DNA of 64,000 nt from contig NZ_JBFNEH010000006.1 in NCBI RefSeq assembly GCF_040797425.1, positions 44,489 to 108,488 of the forward strand, given 5' to 3'. The position numbers and the translations under genes are program-made. Position 1 is the stretch's first letter. Every line of letters starts with the position of its first letter. The notes under the pieces were generated by a model that was not told where the DNA came from, did not search any database, and saw only the letters and a list, made by a program, of their open reading frames with translations. Origin of the DNA: Symbiobacterium sp040797425. Lineage in GTDB: Bacteria; Bacillota; Sulfobacillia; Symbiobacteriales; Symbiobacteriaceae. Positions 8,320 to 16,037 of this stretch are shown piece by piece.

Positions 8320-8421
8320 GGGAACCCTCCCTTTCGTGATGCGAAACGCTCATACTCGTGTTCGCCCCCGTGCGGTGCCTCTCCTGCCCGCACTTGCAGG
8401 ACTGCGGATCCCGCAAGCCAA

Positions 8422-8640
8422 CCTGCCACCTCTCTCCCCGCTCTCCCACCTGCACCTGTGGAACCACGGCTCCCCAGGGCACCCTGCCACCTCACCCCCC
8501 ACTTCCCGCCTGCACCGGGGGGACGACGGCTCCCCTGCCACCTCTTCCCCGCTCCCCACCTGCACCCGGGGACCACCCGGCGCCGACCTGCCGCTTCTCC
8601 CCCGCCCCCCGCCTGCACGGGGGGTGCAACGCTCCCCGCG
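8422..8640. repeat. C-rich minisatellite, four units of 51-61 bp
   Basis: Units begin with CCTGCC at 8422, 8483, 8534 and 8587 and each contains a CCCACCTGCAC- or CCCGCCTGCAC-type core followed by a G-run, giving a small hairpin potential per unit. Strand asymmetry is extreme (C-rich on the plus strand). Frames through it give only repetitive Gly/Arg or Pro/Ser peptides without good starts, so it is considered non-coding. Confidence 0.65.
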
Positions 8641-8734
8641 CCGGCGTGCAGCCGCTCCCGTGCTCGCCGGCCAGCCGGCCTCAACGGCACCGCCACCACC
8701 GGGAAGGCCCCGCGTCACCATGACACCCGAAATA

Positions 8735-8770
8735 GTGCTTGCTCGAACAAGCACACGCTTTTTCCCGAGA
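8735..8770 (+). terminator. Hairpin GTGCTTG-CTCGAA-CAAGCAC followed by ACGCTTTTT
   Basis: A perfect 7-bp stem (8735-8741/8748-8754) is followed within four bases by a T5 run. It has terminator form on the plus strand, but no gene ends just before it. It may therefore be an attenuator in the leader of the 8858 hydrolase gene or a relic. Confidence 0.45.
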
Positions 8771-8857
8771 GAGTCTTGATTATTCAGACAAGCCTCTGCC
8801 ACACTAGCCGTACAGCCCACCGCGGGCTGAATCCGAATCGGTAGGGGAGGGTTCGCA

Positions 8858-10384
8858 ATGCGTGCGCGGCGATGGGTAAGCCTGGCAGTGCTCGTGCTGT
8901 TCCTGTTCGGCGTGGTGGGGGCCGGACTGGCAGCACCGGAGGAGTTCCCGCGGGGGAACCGGCTGGACGGGCCCCTGGGACAGGCCTTCCAGAAGGCGGC
9001 CGACAAGTACGGCGTGCCGGTGGAACTCCTGGTCGCCCTGGCCTATGCGGAGACCCGGCTGGATGACCACGACGGCGTGCCCAGCGTGGCCGGCGGCTAC
9101 GGCATGATGCACCTGGTCTCCAACCCGGAGGTGCAGATGCTGGAAGAGGCGGCCGCCCTGACGGGACTCGATCCCGAGAAGCTGAAGGTGGACACCGAGG
9201 CCAACATCATGGGCGGCGCCGCCCTGCTGGCCCACTACGCCCAGCAGGGGACGGTCTCGGTGAAGGGCACGGGCGACTGGTTCGAGGCGGTGGCCCGCTA
9301 CAGCCGGCTGGAAGGTGCGGCGGCCCGTGAGTACGCCCTGCAGGTGTACGACTTCCTGAACCAGGGCATCGACGCCGTGGTCGACGGCGAGGAGATCCGC
9401 ATCGAGCCGCAGGCCGTGAAGCCCAACGAAGGCGAGTACGCCGGCATGGTCAGGGCCCAGTCGCAGGACTACGGGCCCGCCGCCTGGGTGCCGGCCCACT
9501 CGTCCAACTACACGGCCGCCAACCGGCCCAGCAGCCACTCCATCCGCTACATCATCATCCACGTGACCCAGGGCTCCTACGCCGGGACCATCAGCTGGTT
9601 CCAGAACCCCAGCTCCAACGTGAGCGCCCACTACGTCATCCGCTCCAGCGACGGGGCGATCACGCAGATGGTACGGGAGAAGGACATCGCCTGGCACGCC
9701 GGTAACTGGACCTATAACACGCAGTCCATCGGCATCGAGCACGAGGGCTGGGTGTCGAACTGCACCTGGTTCACCGACGCCATGTACCGCTCCAGCGCGG
9801 CGCTCACCCGCAACATCGCCCTCAAGTACGGCATCCCCATGAACCGGAATTACATCATCGGCCACAACGAGGTGCCGGGCGCGACGCACACCGACCCGGG
9901 CAGCTGCTGGGACTGGAACTACTACATGAGCCTGGTCACGCAGGGCTCGGGAGGCTCGTGGTCTGCCATCGTGGACAACACCACCAGCGGCCGCTTCCGG
10001 GCCTCCAGCAGCTGGGGCACCTCCTCCTGGTCCAGCCAGCGTTACGGCAGCGACTACCGCTTCGCCGAGCCGGCCTCGGTGAGCGACGCCGCCTACTACA
10101 AGTTCAACATCCCATCCACGGGCTACTACGACATCTACATGTGGTACCCGGCCAACAGCGGCTACAACGACAAGACTCCGGTAGTGATCTGGCAGGCCAA
10201 CAGCAACAACACCGGCACTACCCCCGTGACCGTCCACGTGAACCAGCGGCAGAACGGCGGCAAGTGGGTCCACCTGGGCACGTTCCGGCTCCTGGCCGGC
10301 GATCGGGAGGTCATCGCGGTGAGCCGCTGGACCAGCGGCACCGGCTACGTGATCGCCGACGCGTTCCGGGTCGTCAGGCGGTAA
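8858..10384 (+). CDS. Secreted modular cell-wall hydrolase: transglycosylase-like + amidase_2 + golvesin-like domain
   Basis: A signal peptide (residues 1-25, ending GAGLAA) shows export. Residues 35-175 look like a lysozyme-like transglycosylase domain, with VPVELLVALAYAETRLD carrying the likely catalytic Glu and GGYGMMHL the following loop. Residues about 220-365 are an N-acetylmuramoyl-L-alanine amidase of the amidase_2/T7-lysozyme type: IIIHVTQGS, WHAGNWTYNTQSIGIEHEG and GHNEVPGATHTDPG give the zinc His residues and the active-site region. Residues 370-508 match the golvesin C-terminal/xanthan-lyase beta-sandwich (YYDIYMWYPANSGYNDKTPV). The protein could cut both glycan and peptide linkages. 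The ATG follows GGGGAGGGTTCGCA. Confidence 0.82.
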   Translation: MRARRWVSLAVLVLFLFGVVGAGLAAPEEFPRGNRLDGPLGQAFQKAADKYGVPVELLVALAYAETRLDDHDGVPSVAGGYGMMHLVSNPEVQMLEEAAALTGLDPEKLKVDTEANIMGGAALLAHYAQQGTVSVKGTGDWFEAVARYSRLEGAAAREYALQVYDFLNQGIDAVVDGEEIRIEPQAVKPNEGEYAGMVRAQSQDYGPAAWVPAHSSNYTAANRPSSHSIRYIIIHVTQGSYAGTISWFQNPSSNVSAHYVIRSSDGAITQMVREKDIAWHAGNWTYNTQSIGIEHEGWVSNCTWFTDAMYRSSAALTRNIALKYGIPMNRNYIIGHNEVPGATHTDPGSCWDWNYYMSLVTQGSGGSWSAIVDNTTSGRFRASSSWGTSSWSSQRYGSDYRFAEPASVSDAAYYKFNIPSTGYYDIYMWYPANSGYNDKTPVVIWQANSNNTGTTPVTVHVNQRQNGGKWVHLGTFRLLAGDREVIAVSRWTSGTGYVIADAFRVVRR

Positions 10385-10390
10385 CGCACA

Positions 10391-10439
10391 GGGGGCTGCC
10401 CCGGGCACATCCTGCCCGGGACAGCCCCCGCTGCTTTTA
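10391..10439. terminator. Bidirectional terminator between the wall hydrolase and the CPBP protease
   Basis: A near-perfect 17-bp stem (GGGGGCTG-C-CCCGGGCA paired with TGCCCGGG-A-CAGCCCCC) with loop CATCC is followed by GCTGCTTTTAT on the plus strand. It overlaps the end of the convergent gene at 10437. Confidence 0.85.
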
Positions 10440-11603
10440 TCTGGCCAGCAATAGCACGATAACGCTGCTGCACAGGTTCATGGCGATGTGGGCAGCGATG
10501 CTGGCCCCGGTGCCCCAGCGCCACCGCACCAGGCACAGCGTCAGGGCGACGACCAGCAGGGTGGTGAGCCGCCCGAGGGAGGCGTCGACCAGCACGTGCT
10601 TGAAGGCGAAGAGGAGGGCGGTGATCAGGATGCCCCCAGCCGTGCCCAGGGCGCGCGTGAGGCCGGTCTGAACCACGCCCCGCCACGCCAGCTCCTCGGT
10701 CACCGGCACCACCAGGCCGTTGGCGGTGAGCAACAGCACCCAGACCCGAACAGGCGGAGGGACAGGGATCGCGCGGGCGGCCGGCGTCGCGCCGGCCTGT
10801 GCGAACAGCCAGCCGTCGACCCGGGCGGTCACCGGGAGCAGGAGCACCACGCCCAGCCCGGCGGCGATCCCCGCGAGGAGTCCCGCGGGACGTGCCCGCA
10901 GGTCCCAGTGCTCCCGACCCAACCCCCGCGTGAGTGCGAAGCGACCGATGGCCAGCGCGATGAGGGGAAACCCCGGGAGAATGGCCAGTTGGTCCGCCGT
11001 GAGGTAGTCGCCCAGCCGCGGGCCGAGCAGGAGCCCCGCCGCCGCGCGGAGCCAGAACTCCATCACCACCCAGGCAAACGCCGCCAGGAAGGCCACCCGC
11101 CCCTCGGAGGAGAGGCGCCGGGCTTCCCACCGGGGGAGGCGGGCGCCCAGCATGCCGCCCAGGATCGGGCTGATCAGGGCCAGGAGGAGACCGGGCGGCC
11201 CGAAAGCGATGGGGTTATACGACTCGCCTCCCGCGTCCAGCGACAGGCGGAAGGCCAGCAGCAGCGCCACCTGGACCGCCGCGCCGATCTGGAGCGGGCG
11301 CGCCCAGGCCGGCCCGCCCAGCCACCGCACCGCCGCGCCGGCCAGCAGGTGAATCGGGATGATGGCCAAGGTCACCAGCCAGAAACGGAGGGGGACGGCG
11401 ACCGGCATGAGGACCGGCGCCAGGGGCCAGATGGCCAGGAACAGAAAGAGGAACAGCCCCACGCCCAGGAGCAGGCCGCGGGCGACCACGCCCCACCAAC
11501 CGGTCCGGCGCCTGCTCGCCCGCGGGTCAAGCACGCTCTGCCCAGGGTTCAAGCCAGCACCCCCGAAATGCGGAGTTCTTGCACTCAGTTGCCTGGCATT
11601 CAA
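10437..11603 (-). CDS. CPBP-family intramembrane metalloprotease (CAAX/Abi type)
   Basis: This multi-pass membrane protein (388 residues, about ten hydrophobic segments) has all three CPBP motifs in order near the C-terminus: EELAWRG (the EExxxR motif), FAFKHVLVD (FxxxH) and HIAMNL (HxxxN). These Glu/His residues form the catalytic centre of Rce1-like proteases. Bacterial members are linked to bacteriocin self-immunity or membrane protein processing; no bacteriocin gene is visible here, so the substrate is unknown. The first 35 residues are polar and Arg-rich, and the true start may be an internal codon; 11603 is the longest frame. Confidence 0.82.
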   Translation of the reverse strand: MNARQLSARTPHFGGAGLNPGQSVLDPRASRRRTGWWGVVARGLLLGVGLFLFLFLAIWPLAPVLMPVAVPLRFWLVTLAIIPIHLLAGAAVRWLGGPAWARPLQIGAAVQVALLLAFRLSLDAGGESYNPIAFGPPGLLLALISPILGGMLGARLPRWEARRLSSEGRVAFLAAFAWVVMEFWLRAAAGLLLGPRLGDYLTADQLAILPGFPLIALAIGRFALTRGLGREHWDLRARPAGLLAGIAAGLGVVLLLPVTARVDGWLFAQAGATPAARAIPVPPPVRVWVLLLTANGLVVPVTEELAWRGVVQTGLTRALGTAGGILITALLFAFKHVLVDASLGRLTTLLVVALTLCLVRWRWGTGASIAAHIAMNLCSSVIVLLLAR

Positions 11604-11760
11604 CGCTGCATGCCCAGGCTCCTGCGCGAATGTTTGCGCATCCGGAAGCGACCCGGCGCGCCGCGGACCGGCCGCCGCGCCGGGAAGAACCGCACGGAAA
11701 GCGGCGCAAAGGGAGGGCCGGCCCCGCGGCGCAATCCGCCGGGGGACGGCCCCCTCGTCG

Positions 11761-12330
11761 CTACCCCAATGCCTGCCACACGGCCCGGTCCCGCGCCACC
11801 AGGCGCCGCCACGCCTCCCCCACCCACGCCAGGAAGGGCTCGTCCCAGGGCGGGTCGGCCGGCCAGCGCGCCTCCACCGCCGCCTGCAGCTCCAGGTCCC
11901 ACTGCCCGTAGAGCCTGACGAGGGTGTCGTGGGCGGCGCGGGCCTCCCGGGCGGCGGGGTCGCCCTGGTTCTCGCCGCCCGCCAGGAAGGCCTCCTCGCA
12001 GAGGTAGTAGTTGCAGGTGGCCGCCCGGCGGTCGGGGGGAATGGTGCAGCCCTGCGTCCCGTGGTAGACGCACTTGGTGGGCCAGACCCCAGCGTTTGCG
12101 CCCGGGTTGGGCACCCGCCGGAGGAGCAGCCCCCGGGGACCGGGGCGCAGGTTGCCGGCGGCGATCTCGCCCAGCAGCCACTGCGCCCCGCCCCGGGAGA
12201 CGATGCGGCCGATGTCGGCCCAGTCCACCCCCGGCAGCGAGGCGCAGCAGCCCGTGGGGCCGTGGGGGCATTCCGCGCAGAGCGTCGAGTGAAGCCGGGC
12301 CTCCACCCCGGCCCGCTCGACGCGGATCAC
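11761..12330 (-). CDS. Cysteine-cluster protein, YkgJ-like (zinc/iron-chelating domain)
   Basis: The 189-residue protein carries an N-terminal CAECPHGPTGCC, a central CVYHGTQGC and a following CNYYLC, a spacing typical of YkgJ/PF03692-type proteins thought to bind zinc or an iron-sulfur cluster. The C-terminal half is helical and acidic/Trp-rich without known motifs. Its ATG at 12330 overlaps the gatD stop codon (ATGA), so it is translationally coupled to the lipid II amidation genes. That coupling suggests work in the same pathway or equal stoichiometry, but a catalytic role is not established. The trimmed C-terminus (RAVWQALG) ends 157 bases before the CPBP gene. Confidence 0.72.
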   Translation of the reverse strand: MIRVERAGVEARLHSTLCAECPHGPTGCCASLPGVDWADIGRIVSRGGAQWLLGEIAAGNLRPGPRGLLLRRVPNPGANAGVWPTKCVYHGTQGCTIPPDRRAATCNYYLCEEAFLAGGENQGDPAAREARAAHDTLVRLYGQWDLELQAAVEARWPADPPWDEPFLAWVGEAWRRLVARDRAVWQALG

Positions 12331-13070
12331 TTGCCGAACCGGGCGATGATGGCCTCATGCGCCCGCATCTCCAGATCATCGTTCAGGCGGCCGATCTTCA
12401 CCTCGCCGCCGTAGCGCCGGTCCAGGGCCCGCTGGATCAGCCAGTCGGCCAGGTGCGGGTTCTTGGGCAGGATGGCGCCGTGCAGGTAAGTCCCGACGGT
12501 GTTCTTGTAAATGACTCCTTCCGTGCGGTCGGAGCCGTTGTTGCCGTAGCCCTTCACCACCCGCCCGAGCGGCCGCAGCCCCTTGCCCAGGTAGGTGCGG
12601 CCGGAGTGGTTCTCGAAGCCCACGATGGTCCGCGTGCCTCCGAAGAGGTCGCTCTCGATGATGCAGTTGCCGATCATCCGCTTCTGGCCGCCCTCGGTCC
12701 AGAGGTCGAGGATGCCCGTGAAGCGGATCATCTCGCCGGTGTGCGTTTTGAAATACTTGCCCAGCATCTGGTAGCCACCGCAGACGGCCAGCACCGCCAG
12801 GCCGTCCTCGATGGCCTCAGCCAGCGAGTTCCCCTTCACCTTCATGAAGTCCTCGGCGATGAGGGCCTGCTCCCGGTCCTGCCCGCCGCCCATCATCAGG
12901 AGGTCGAACTGGCGGAAGTCGGCGGTCTCGCCCAGGCGTACCTGCGTGACCACCGGGTCGAGGCCGTGCCAGCGGGAGCGCTGTGTGAGGACGATGATGT
13001 TGCCCCGGTCGCCGTAGAGGTTCATATACTCCGGATAGAGCCAGCCAATGTGAATACGGGGGCGCTCCAC
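12327..13070 (-). CDS. gatD: Lipid II isoglutaminyl synthase, glutaminase subunit
   Basis: GatD releases ammonia from glutamine for MurT, which amidates D-Glu of the lipid II stem peptide. The domain is a CobB/CobQ-like class I amidotransferase: LLMMGGGQDREQ, the nucleophile Cys in LAVLAVCGGYQMLG and the His in GTYLHGAILPKNPHLADW. The open frame runs much further upstream, but that part overlaps murT in another frame. The GTG at 13070 has GGGAGG seven bases upstream and lies two bases after the murT stop, giving 247 residues, the normal GatD length. Its stop overlaps the next start by four bases. Confidence 0.93.
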   Translation of the reverse strand: MERPRIHIGWLYPEYMNLYGDRGNIIVLTQRSRWHGLDPVVTQVRLGETADFRQFDLLMMGGGQDREQALIAEDFMKVKGNSLAEAIEDGLAVLAVCGGYQMLGKYFKTHTGEMIRFTGILDLWTEGGQKRMIGNCIIESDLFGGTRTIVGFENHSGRTYLGKGLRPLGRVVKGYGNNGSDRTEGVIYKNTVGTYLHGAILPKNPHLADWLIQRALDRRYGGEVKIGRLNDDLEMRAHEAIIARFGK

Positions 13071-13072
13071 GC

Positions 13073-14467
13073 CTACACCTCCCAGTATTTCTTCGTGTGG
13101 CCCTGCCTGGCGATGAGGCCGCGGATCTGCAGCATCGCCGTGTAGGTCGGCAGGATGTACAGCAGGTCCCCGGGCTGAATGTAGCGCAGCCCCTGCTTCA
13201 CGGCCAGCGCGGGGTCCTTTTCGATGGAGAGTTTGGCGATGTCGAGGCCTGCGTACTTCAGGCGCACGGCCATGTCCTCCGCCCGCTGGCCGGTGCAGAT
13301 GACGAAGTTGATCTCGTCCTGGTGGCCGGCCAGCGCCTCGAAGTCGACGTCCCAGAGCCACGAGATGTCGGTGCCGTCCGCGTACTGGTCGTTGATGGCG
13401 ATCACCAGGTTCTTGCGGGCCTCGGCCTGCATCACGGTCTGGATCACCGAGTCGAAGCCGGCCGGGTTCTTCACCAGGGCCATGAAGACCTGCCGGTCGC
13501 CGATGGCGATGCGCTCCATCCGGCCGAACTGGCTGGTGGTGGCCTCCAGCCCCTTCTGGATGACCGAGAGGGGAAGGCCCAGCGCCACCGCCCCGGCCGC
13601 GGCTGCCAGGGCGTTGTAGACGTTGTAGAGGCCGGGGATCTGCAGCCGGACGTCGCAGTCCCCTGCCGGGGTGACCAGGTGGAAAGAGGAGCCGCGGGCG
13701 TCCACGTCCCACAGCCGATCGGCGTAGACCTGGGGCTCCGGCCGCCGGTGGCCGCACTGCGGGCACTGGTACTTTCCCAGGTGGGCGTAGTGGAGCGCCG
13801 AGTAGTCATAGGGGTGGCCGCACTGAACGCAGTGGCGGGCGTCCGCGGTCTGGGACGGGGCGCAGAGCGAGGCGGTGTCGGCCTCGAGGCCGTAGTAGAG
13901 CGCCTCCACGCCCTTTCGGGCGCCCAGGCGGGCGCAGTTGGGGTCGTCTGCGTTCAGCACCGCCCGCCCACCTGCCGCCAGGTGGTCGAGCCCGCGGGCG
14001 ACGAGCTCCACCGTGTGCTCCAACTCGCCGAACCGGTCCAGCTGGTCGCGGAAGAAGTTGGTCACCACCACTGCCCGGGGCCGGATCTCCTGGCACGCCC
14101 GGGGCATCGTGGCCTCGTCGATCTCCATGAGCCCCACCGTGCGGTCGACGCGCCCGGTCCAGCCGGCCGCTTGGATGAAGGCGGTGGTCAGGCCGGCGAT
14201 GAGGTTCGCCCCGGCCCGGTTGTGGGCCACGCCGTACCCCGCCGCCTCGAAGATCGACGAGAGCATCTTCGCGGTGGTGGTCTTACCGTTGGTGCCGGTG
14301 ACCGCCACGACCCCTTCCCGGGGCTGCGCAGCCAGGTTGCGCAGCAGGTCGGGGTCCACTTTGCGGGCAACCGCGCCGGGCAGTGACGTGCCCCCGCGCC
14401 CCGCCATGCGGGTGGCGGTCACCACGCCCTTGCCCACCCAGACTGCCAATCGTGATCGGAGGTTCAT
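13073..14467 (-). CDS. murT: Lipid II isoglutaminyl synthase, Mur-ligase-like subunit
   Basis: MurT activates the D-Glu alpha-carboxylate with ATP and uses GatD-derived ammonia to make D-isoglutamine. The protein (464 residues) has the Mur P-loop GTNGKTTTAK, the central NFFRDQLDRFGE motif, a MurT-specific four-Cys zinc ribbon (CVQCG ... CPQCG) inserted in the middle domain, and a C-terminal DUF1727 domain that contacts GatD. The ATG at 14467 follows AGAGGGAG. The leader holds two mutually exclusive hairpins, one covering that ribosome-binding site. Amidated peptidoglycan is typical of many Gram-positive bacteria. Confidence 0.94.
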   Translation of the reverse strand: MNLRSRLAVWVGKGVVTATRMAGRGGTSLPGAVARKVDPDLLRNLAAQPREGVVAVTGTNGKTTTAKMLSSIFEAAGYGVAHNRAGANLIAGLTTAFIQAAGWTGRVDRTVGLMEIDEATMPRACQEIRPRAVVVTNFFRDQLDRFGELEHTVELVARGLDHLAAGGRAVLNADDPNCARLGARKGVEALYYGLEADTASLCAPSQTADARHCVQCGHPYDYSALHYAHLGKYQCPQCGHRRPEPQVYADRLWDVDARGSSFHLVTPAGDCDVRLQIPGLYNVYNALAAAAGAVALGLPLSVIQKGLEATTSQFGRMERIAIGDRQVFMALVKNPAGFDSVIQTVMQAEARKNLVIAINDQYADGTDISWLWDVDFEALAGHQDEINFVICTGQRAEDMAVRLKYAGLDIAKLSIEKDPALAVKQGLRYIQPGDLLYILPTYTAMLQIRGLIARQGHTKKYWEV

Positions 14468-14474
14468 TAATGCT

Positions 14475-14523
14475 CCCTCTACTTTCTAGAGGGGGAATGC
14501 CCTTCCCCCTCGCCCCGATTCTA
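14475..14523 (-). promoter_or_regulatory. murT leader: competing hairpins over the ribosome-binding site
   Basis: In mRNA order, arm A is GAGGGGGAA (14511-14503), arm B is TTCCCCCTC followed by TA (14497-14487), and arm C is TAGAGGG (14481-14475), which contains the Shine-Dalgarno sequence. A:B form a perfect 9-bp hairpin with loop GGGCA. B:C form a 7-bp hairpin with loop GAAAG. B cannot pair with both. A TAGAAT at 14518-14523 would start transcripts near 14511, at the 5' edge of arm A, though no good -35 is seen. Confidence 0.5.
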
Positions 14524-14636
14524 TGTTAACTTCAAGCGTGGAGCCTTTGCAGGTGTCCTCCGGCTCCGATGGCCCCAAACTTATTCTAGATTCCCCGCCG
14601 TTTGGCTGTTTCCTTCGCAGAAGGGAGTCGTTCTCG

Positions 14637-15836
14637 TTGCTGCCAGGCCGCGTCCGAATCGCCGCCTTTACCCTCGCGATCCTCGTCCTCTCCGGTTGCT
14701 CCGCCGCCAACGAAGCCGAAGAGGCCGCACCAGGCGGCGTCGACCCGGAGGCCCCCGTGGCCGCCGGCTACCCCGCCATGCCGCTCCCGGGGGAGCGCAC
14801 GCCGCTCCAGGGCCGCTCCCTCTCTGGACTCTATGCGAGCCCCCCGTCGGCTGACACCCTGGCGGCGCTGGAGACCGCCGAGCCGTCGCCGGACGGCCTC
14901 TTCCGGGCGCTGCTGAGCGATGGCGAGATCTGGGTCACCCGCATCGACGGCGCCTGGATCTGGCAGGTTGCGCTGCCGCCCGTGTCCGCGGCGGGCACGG
15001 CGCAGGGCGCGGCGGAAGGTGCGCCGGGCACGCAGGGGGCGGACGCGGACCGAGCGGCGGCGGGCGGCCAAGCAGCCTCGGCGGGTGGGACGGCACAGTC
15101 GAACGTTTCCCCGCCGTTGGACGGAGCGGGCGGCCCGGACGATGCGTCCCCCGCAGCGGGCGGGGCAGCGCCGACCCCGGTGGGGCCGCTGCAGTGGACG
15201 CCCGAATCCACCCTCCTCTTCCGCGACTCGGCCGGACGCTGGCTGGAGGCCGACCCGCTCACGGCTCAGGTGAAGCCGCTTGGCGCCGCGCTGAACGGAG
15301 TGGCCGCGCTCACCCTCTCGCCGGACGGGCGTGAGGTGCTCTACTATAAAGGCAACCGGCTCTACCGGGCCCTACGCGACGGCAGCCAGGAGCAGCTGGT
15401 GGGCGAGAACGTGATCGGCCACTGGGACAGCGCCGGCCAGCTGGTGGTGACGCCGCGGCCCGTCAGGCAAGCGGAAGAGCAACCGCAGGGGCAGACGCAA
15501 GCGCAGCCCCCGGGGCAGTCCCGCCGGGAGCCACCCGCGCAGGCCCAAGGCCAGTCTCCGGGAGGGTCGCAGGGGGCATCGCAAGGCCAGTCGGGAGAGC
15601 CATCGCACCAGCCCTCCGAAGGGCAGTCCCAGGGGCAATCTGAAGGGCAATCCCTGGAGCAGGGCCAGGGGCAGTCCGAAGGAGAATCGCTTGCGGAGTC
15701 CCCGGCACAAACCCACGTGCAATCCCACGATGAATCCCAAATGGAATCTCAGGAGCAATCGCAGGAGCAGCCCAACGACCAACCGCAAGGGCAATCTCAC
15801 GAGCAGTCTGAGGAGCAATCCCAGGGGCAGCCCTAG
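14637..15836 (+). CDS. Lipoprotein with period-4 Gln/Ser/Glu-rich tail
   Basis: The frame is open from 14523, but the TTG at 14637 has AAGGGAG nine bases upstream and begins directly at a lipoprotein signal (RVRIAAFTLAILVLSGC). Residues 50-280 contain propeller-like elements such as SPDGLFRALLSDGEIWVTRIDGAW and SPDGREVLYYKGNRLYRALRDGSQ, broken by an Ala/Gly-rich linker of about 65 residues. The last 118 residues are a strict tetrapeptide array with Ser, Pro or Thr opening most units and Gln or Glu closing them (SEGQ, SQGQ, SLEQ, SQEQ). This looks like an extended spacer reaching through or along the wall. No family with known function was recognised. Confidence 0.7.
   Translation: MLPGRVRIAAFTLAILVLSGCSAANEAEEAAPGGVDPEAPVAAGYPAMPLPGERTPLQGRSLSGLYASPPSADTLAALETAEPSPDGLFRALLSDGEIWVTRIDGAWIWQVALPPVSAAGTAQGAAEGAPGTQGADADRAAAGGQAASAGGTAQSNVSPPLDGAGGPDDASPAAGGAAPTPVGPLQWTPESTLLFRDSAGRWLEADPLTAQVKPLGAALNGVAALTLSPDGREVLYYKGNRLYRALRDGSQEQLVGENVIGHWDSAGQLVVTPRPVRQAEEQPQGQTQAQPPGQSRREPPAQAQGQSPGGSQGASQGQSGEPSHQPSEGQSQGQSEGQSLEQGQGQSEGESLAESPAQTHVQSHDESQMESQEQSQEQPNDQPQGQSHEQSEEQSQGQP
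15483..15833 (+). repeat. Coding 12-bp minisatellite, about 29 units
   Basis: The 3' part of the lipoprotein gene keeps a 12-bp period for about 351 bp, seen at the DNA level as repeated GGGGCAGTCC, GGGCAATCC and GAGCAATCC blocks, and at the protein level as tetrapeptides. Sequence drift is moderate at the start and end and lowest in the middle (about 15620-15690). Confidence 0.75.
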
Positions 15837-16037
15837 ACACGGTCCTCAGGGGCGCCCCATCGGGAGGTACCGCAGGGGGGTCCTAAGGGGGAGTCACAGA
15901 GCCGGTCTCGGCGGGCCCCGGGGGCATGCACAGGGTCAGCAGCGAGATGCAGTGGGGAGCGCCAGCGCCCTGCGAAGCGGATCCCCGGACGGTGTCGGGT
16001 AGGGAACCGGCCCGAGGCGACAAAGGAGGCCAAACGC

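Noticed and set aside
8283..8699. Gly/Arg-rich open frames in the C-rich minisatellite
   Set aside because: Unit lengths of 61, 51 and 53 bp do not keep a frame, and the codon pattern is explained by base skew.
13071..13766. N-terminal extension of gatD from the longer open frame
   Set aside because: The extension overlaps murT on the same strand in another frame, is Gly/Arg/Pro-rich without motifs, and the GTG at 13070 has a well-placed GGGAGG.
15372..15818. Leu/Arg-rich open frame on the minus strand
   Set aside because: It is the antisense shadow of the Gln/Ser tetrapeptide repeat, has no ribosome-binding site and its composition follows from the repeat.
15837..16037. Riboswitch or attenuator before the split MFS gene
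   Set aside because: The region is G-rich with several weak stems but matches no known aptamer and has no terminator with a T-run.
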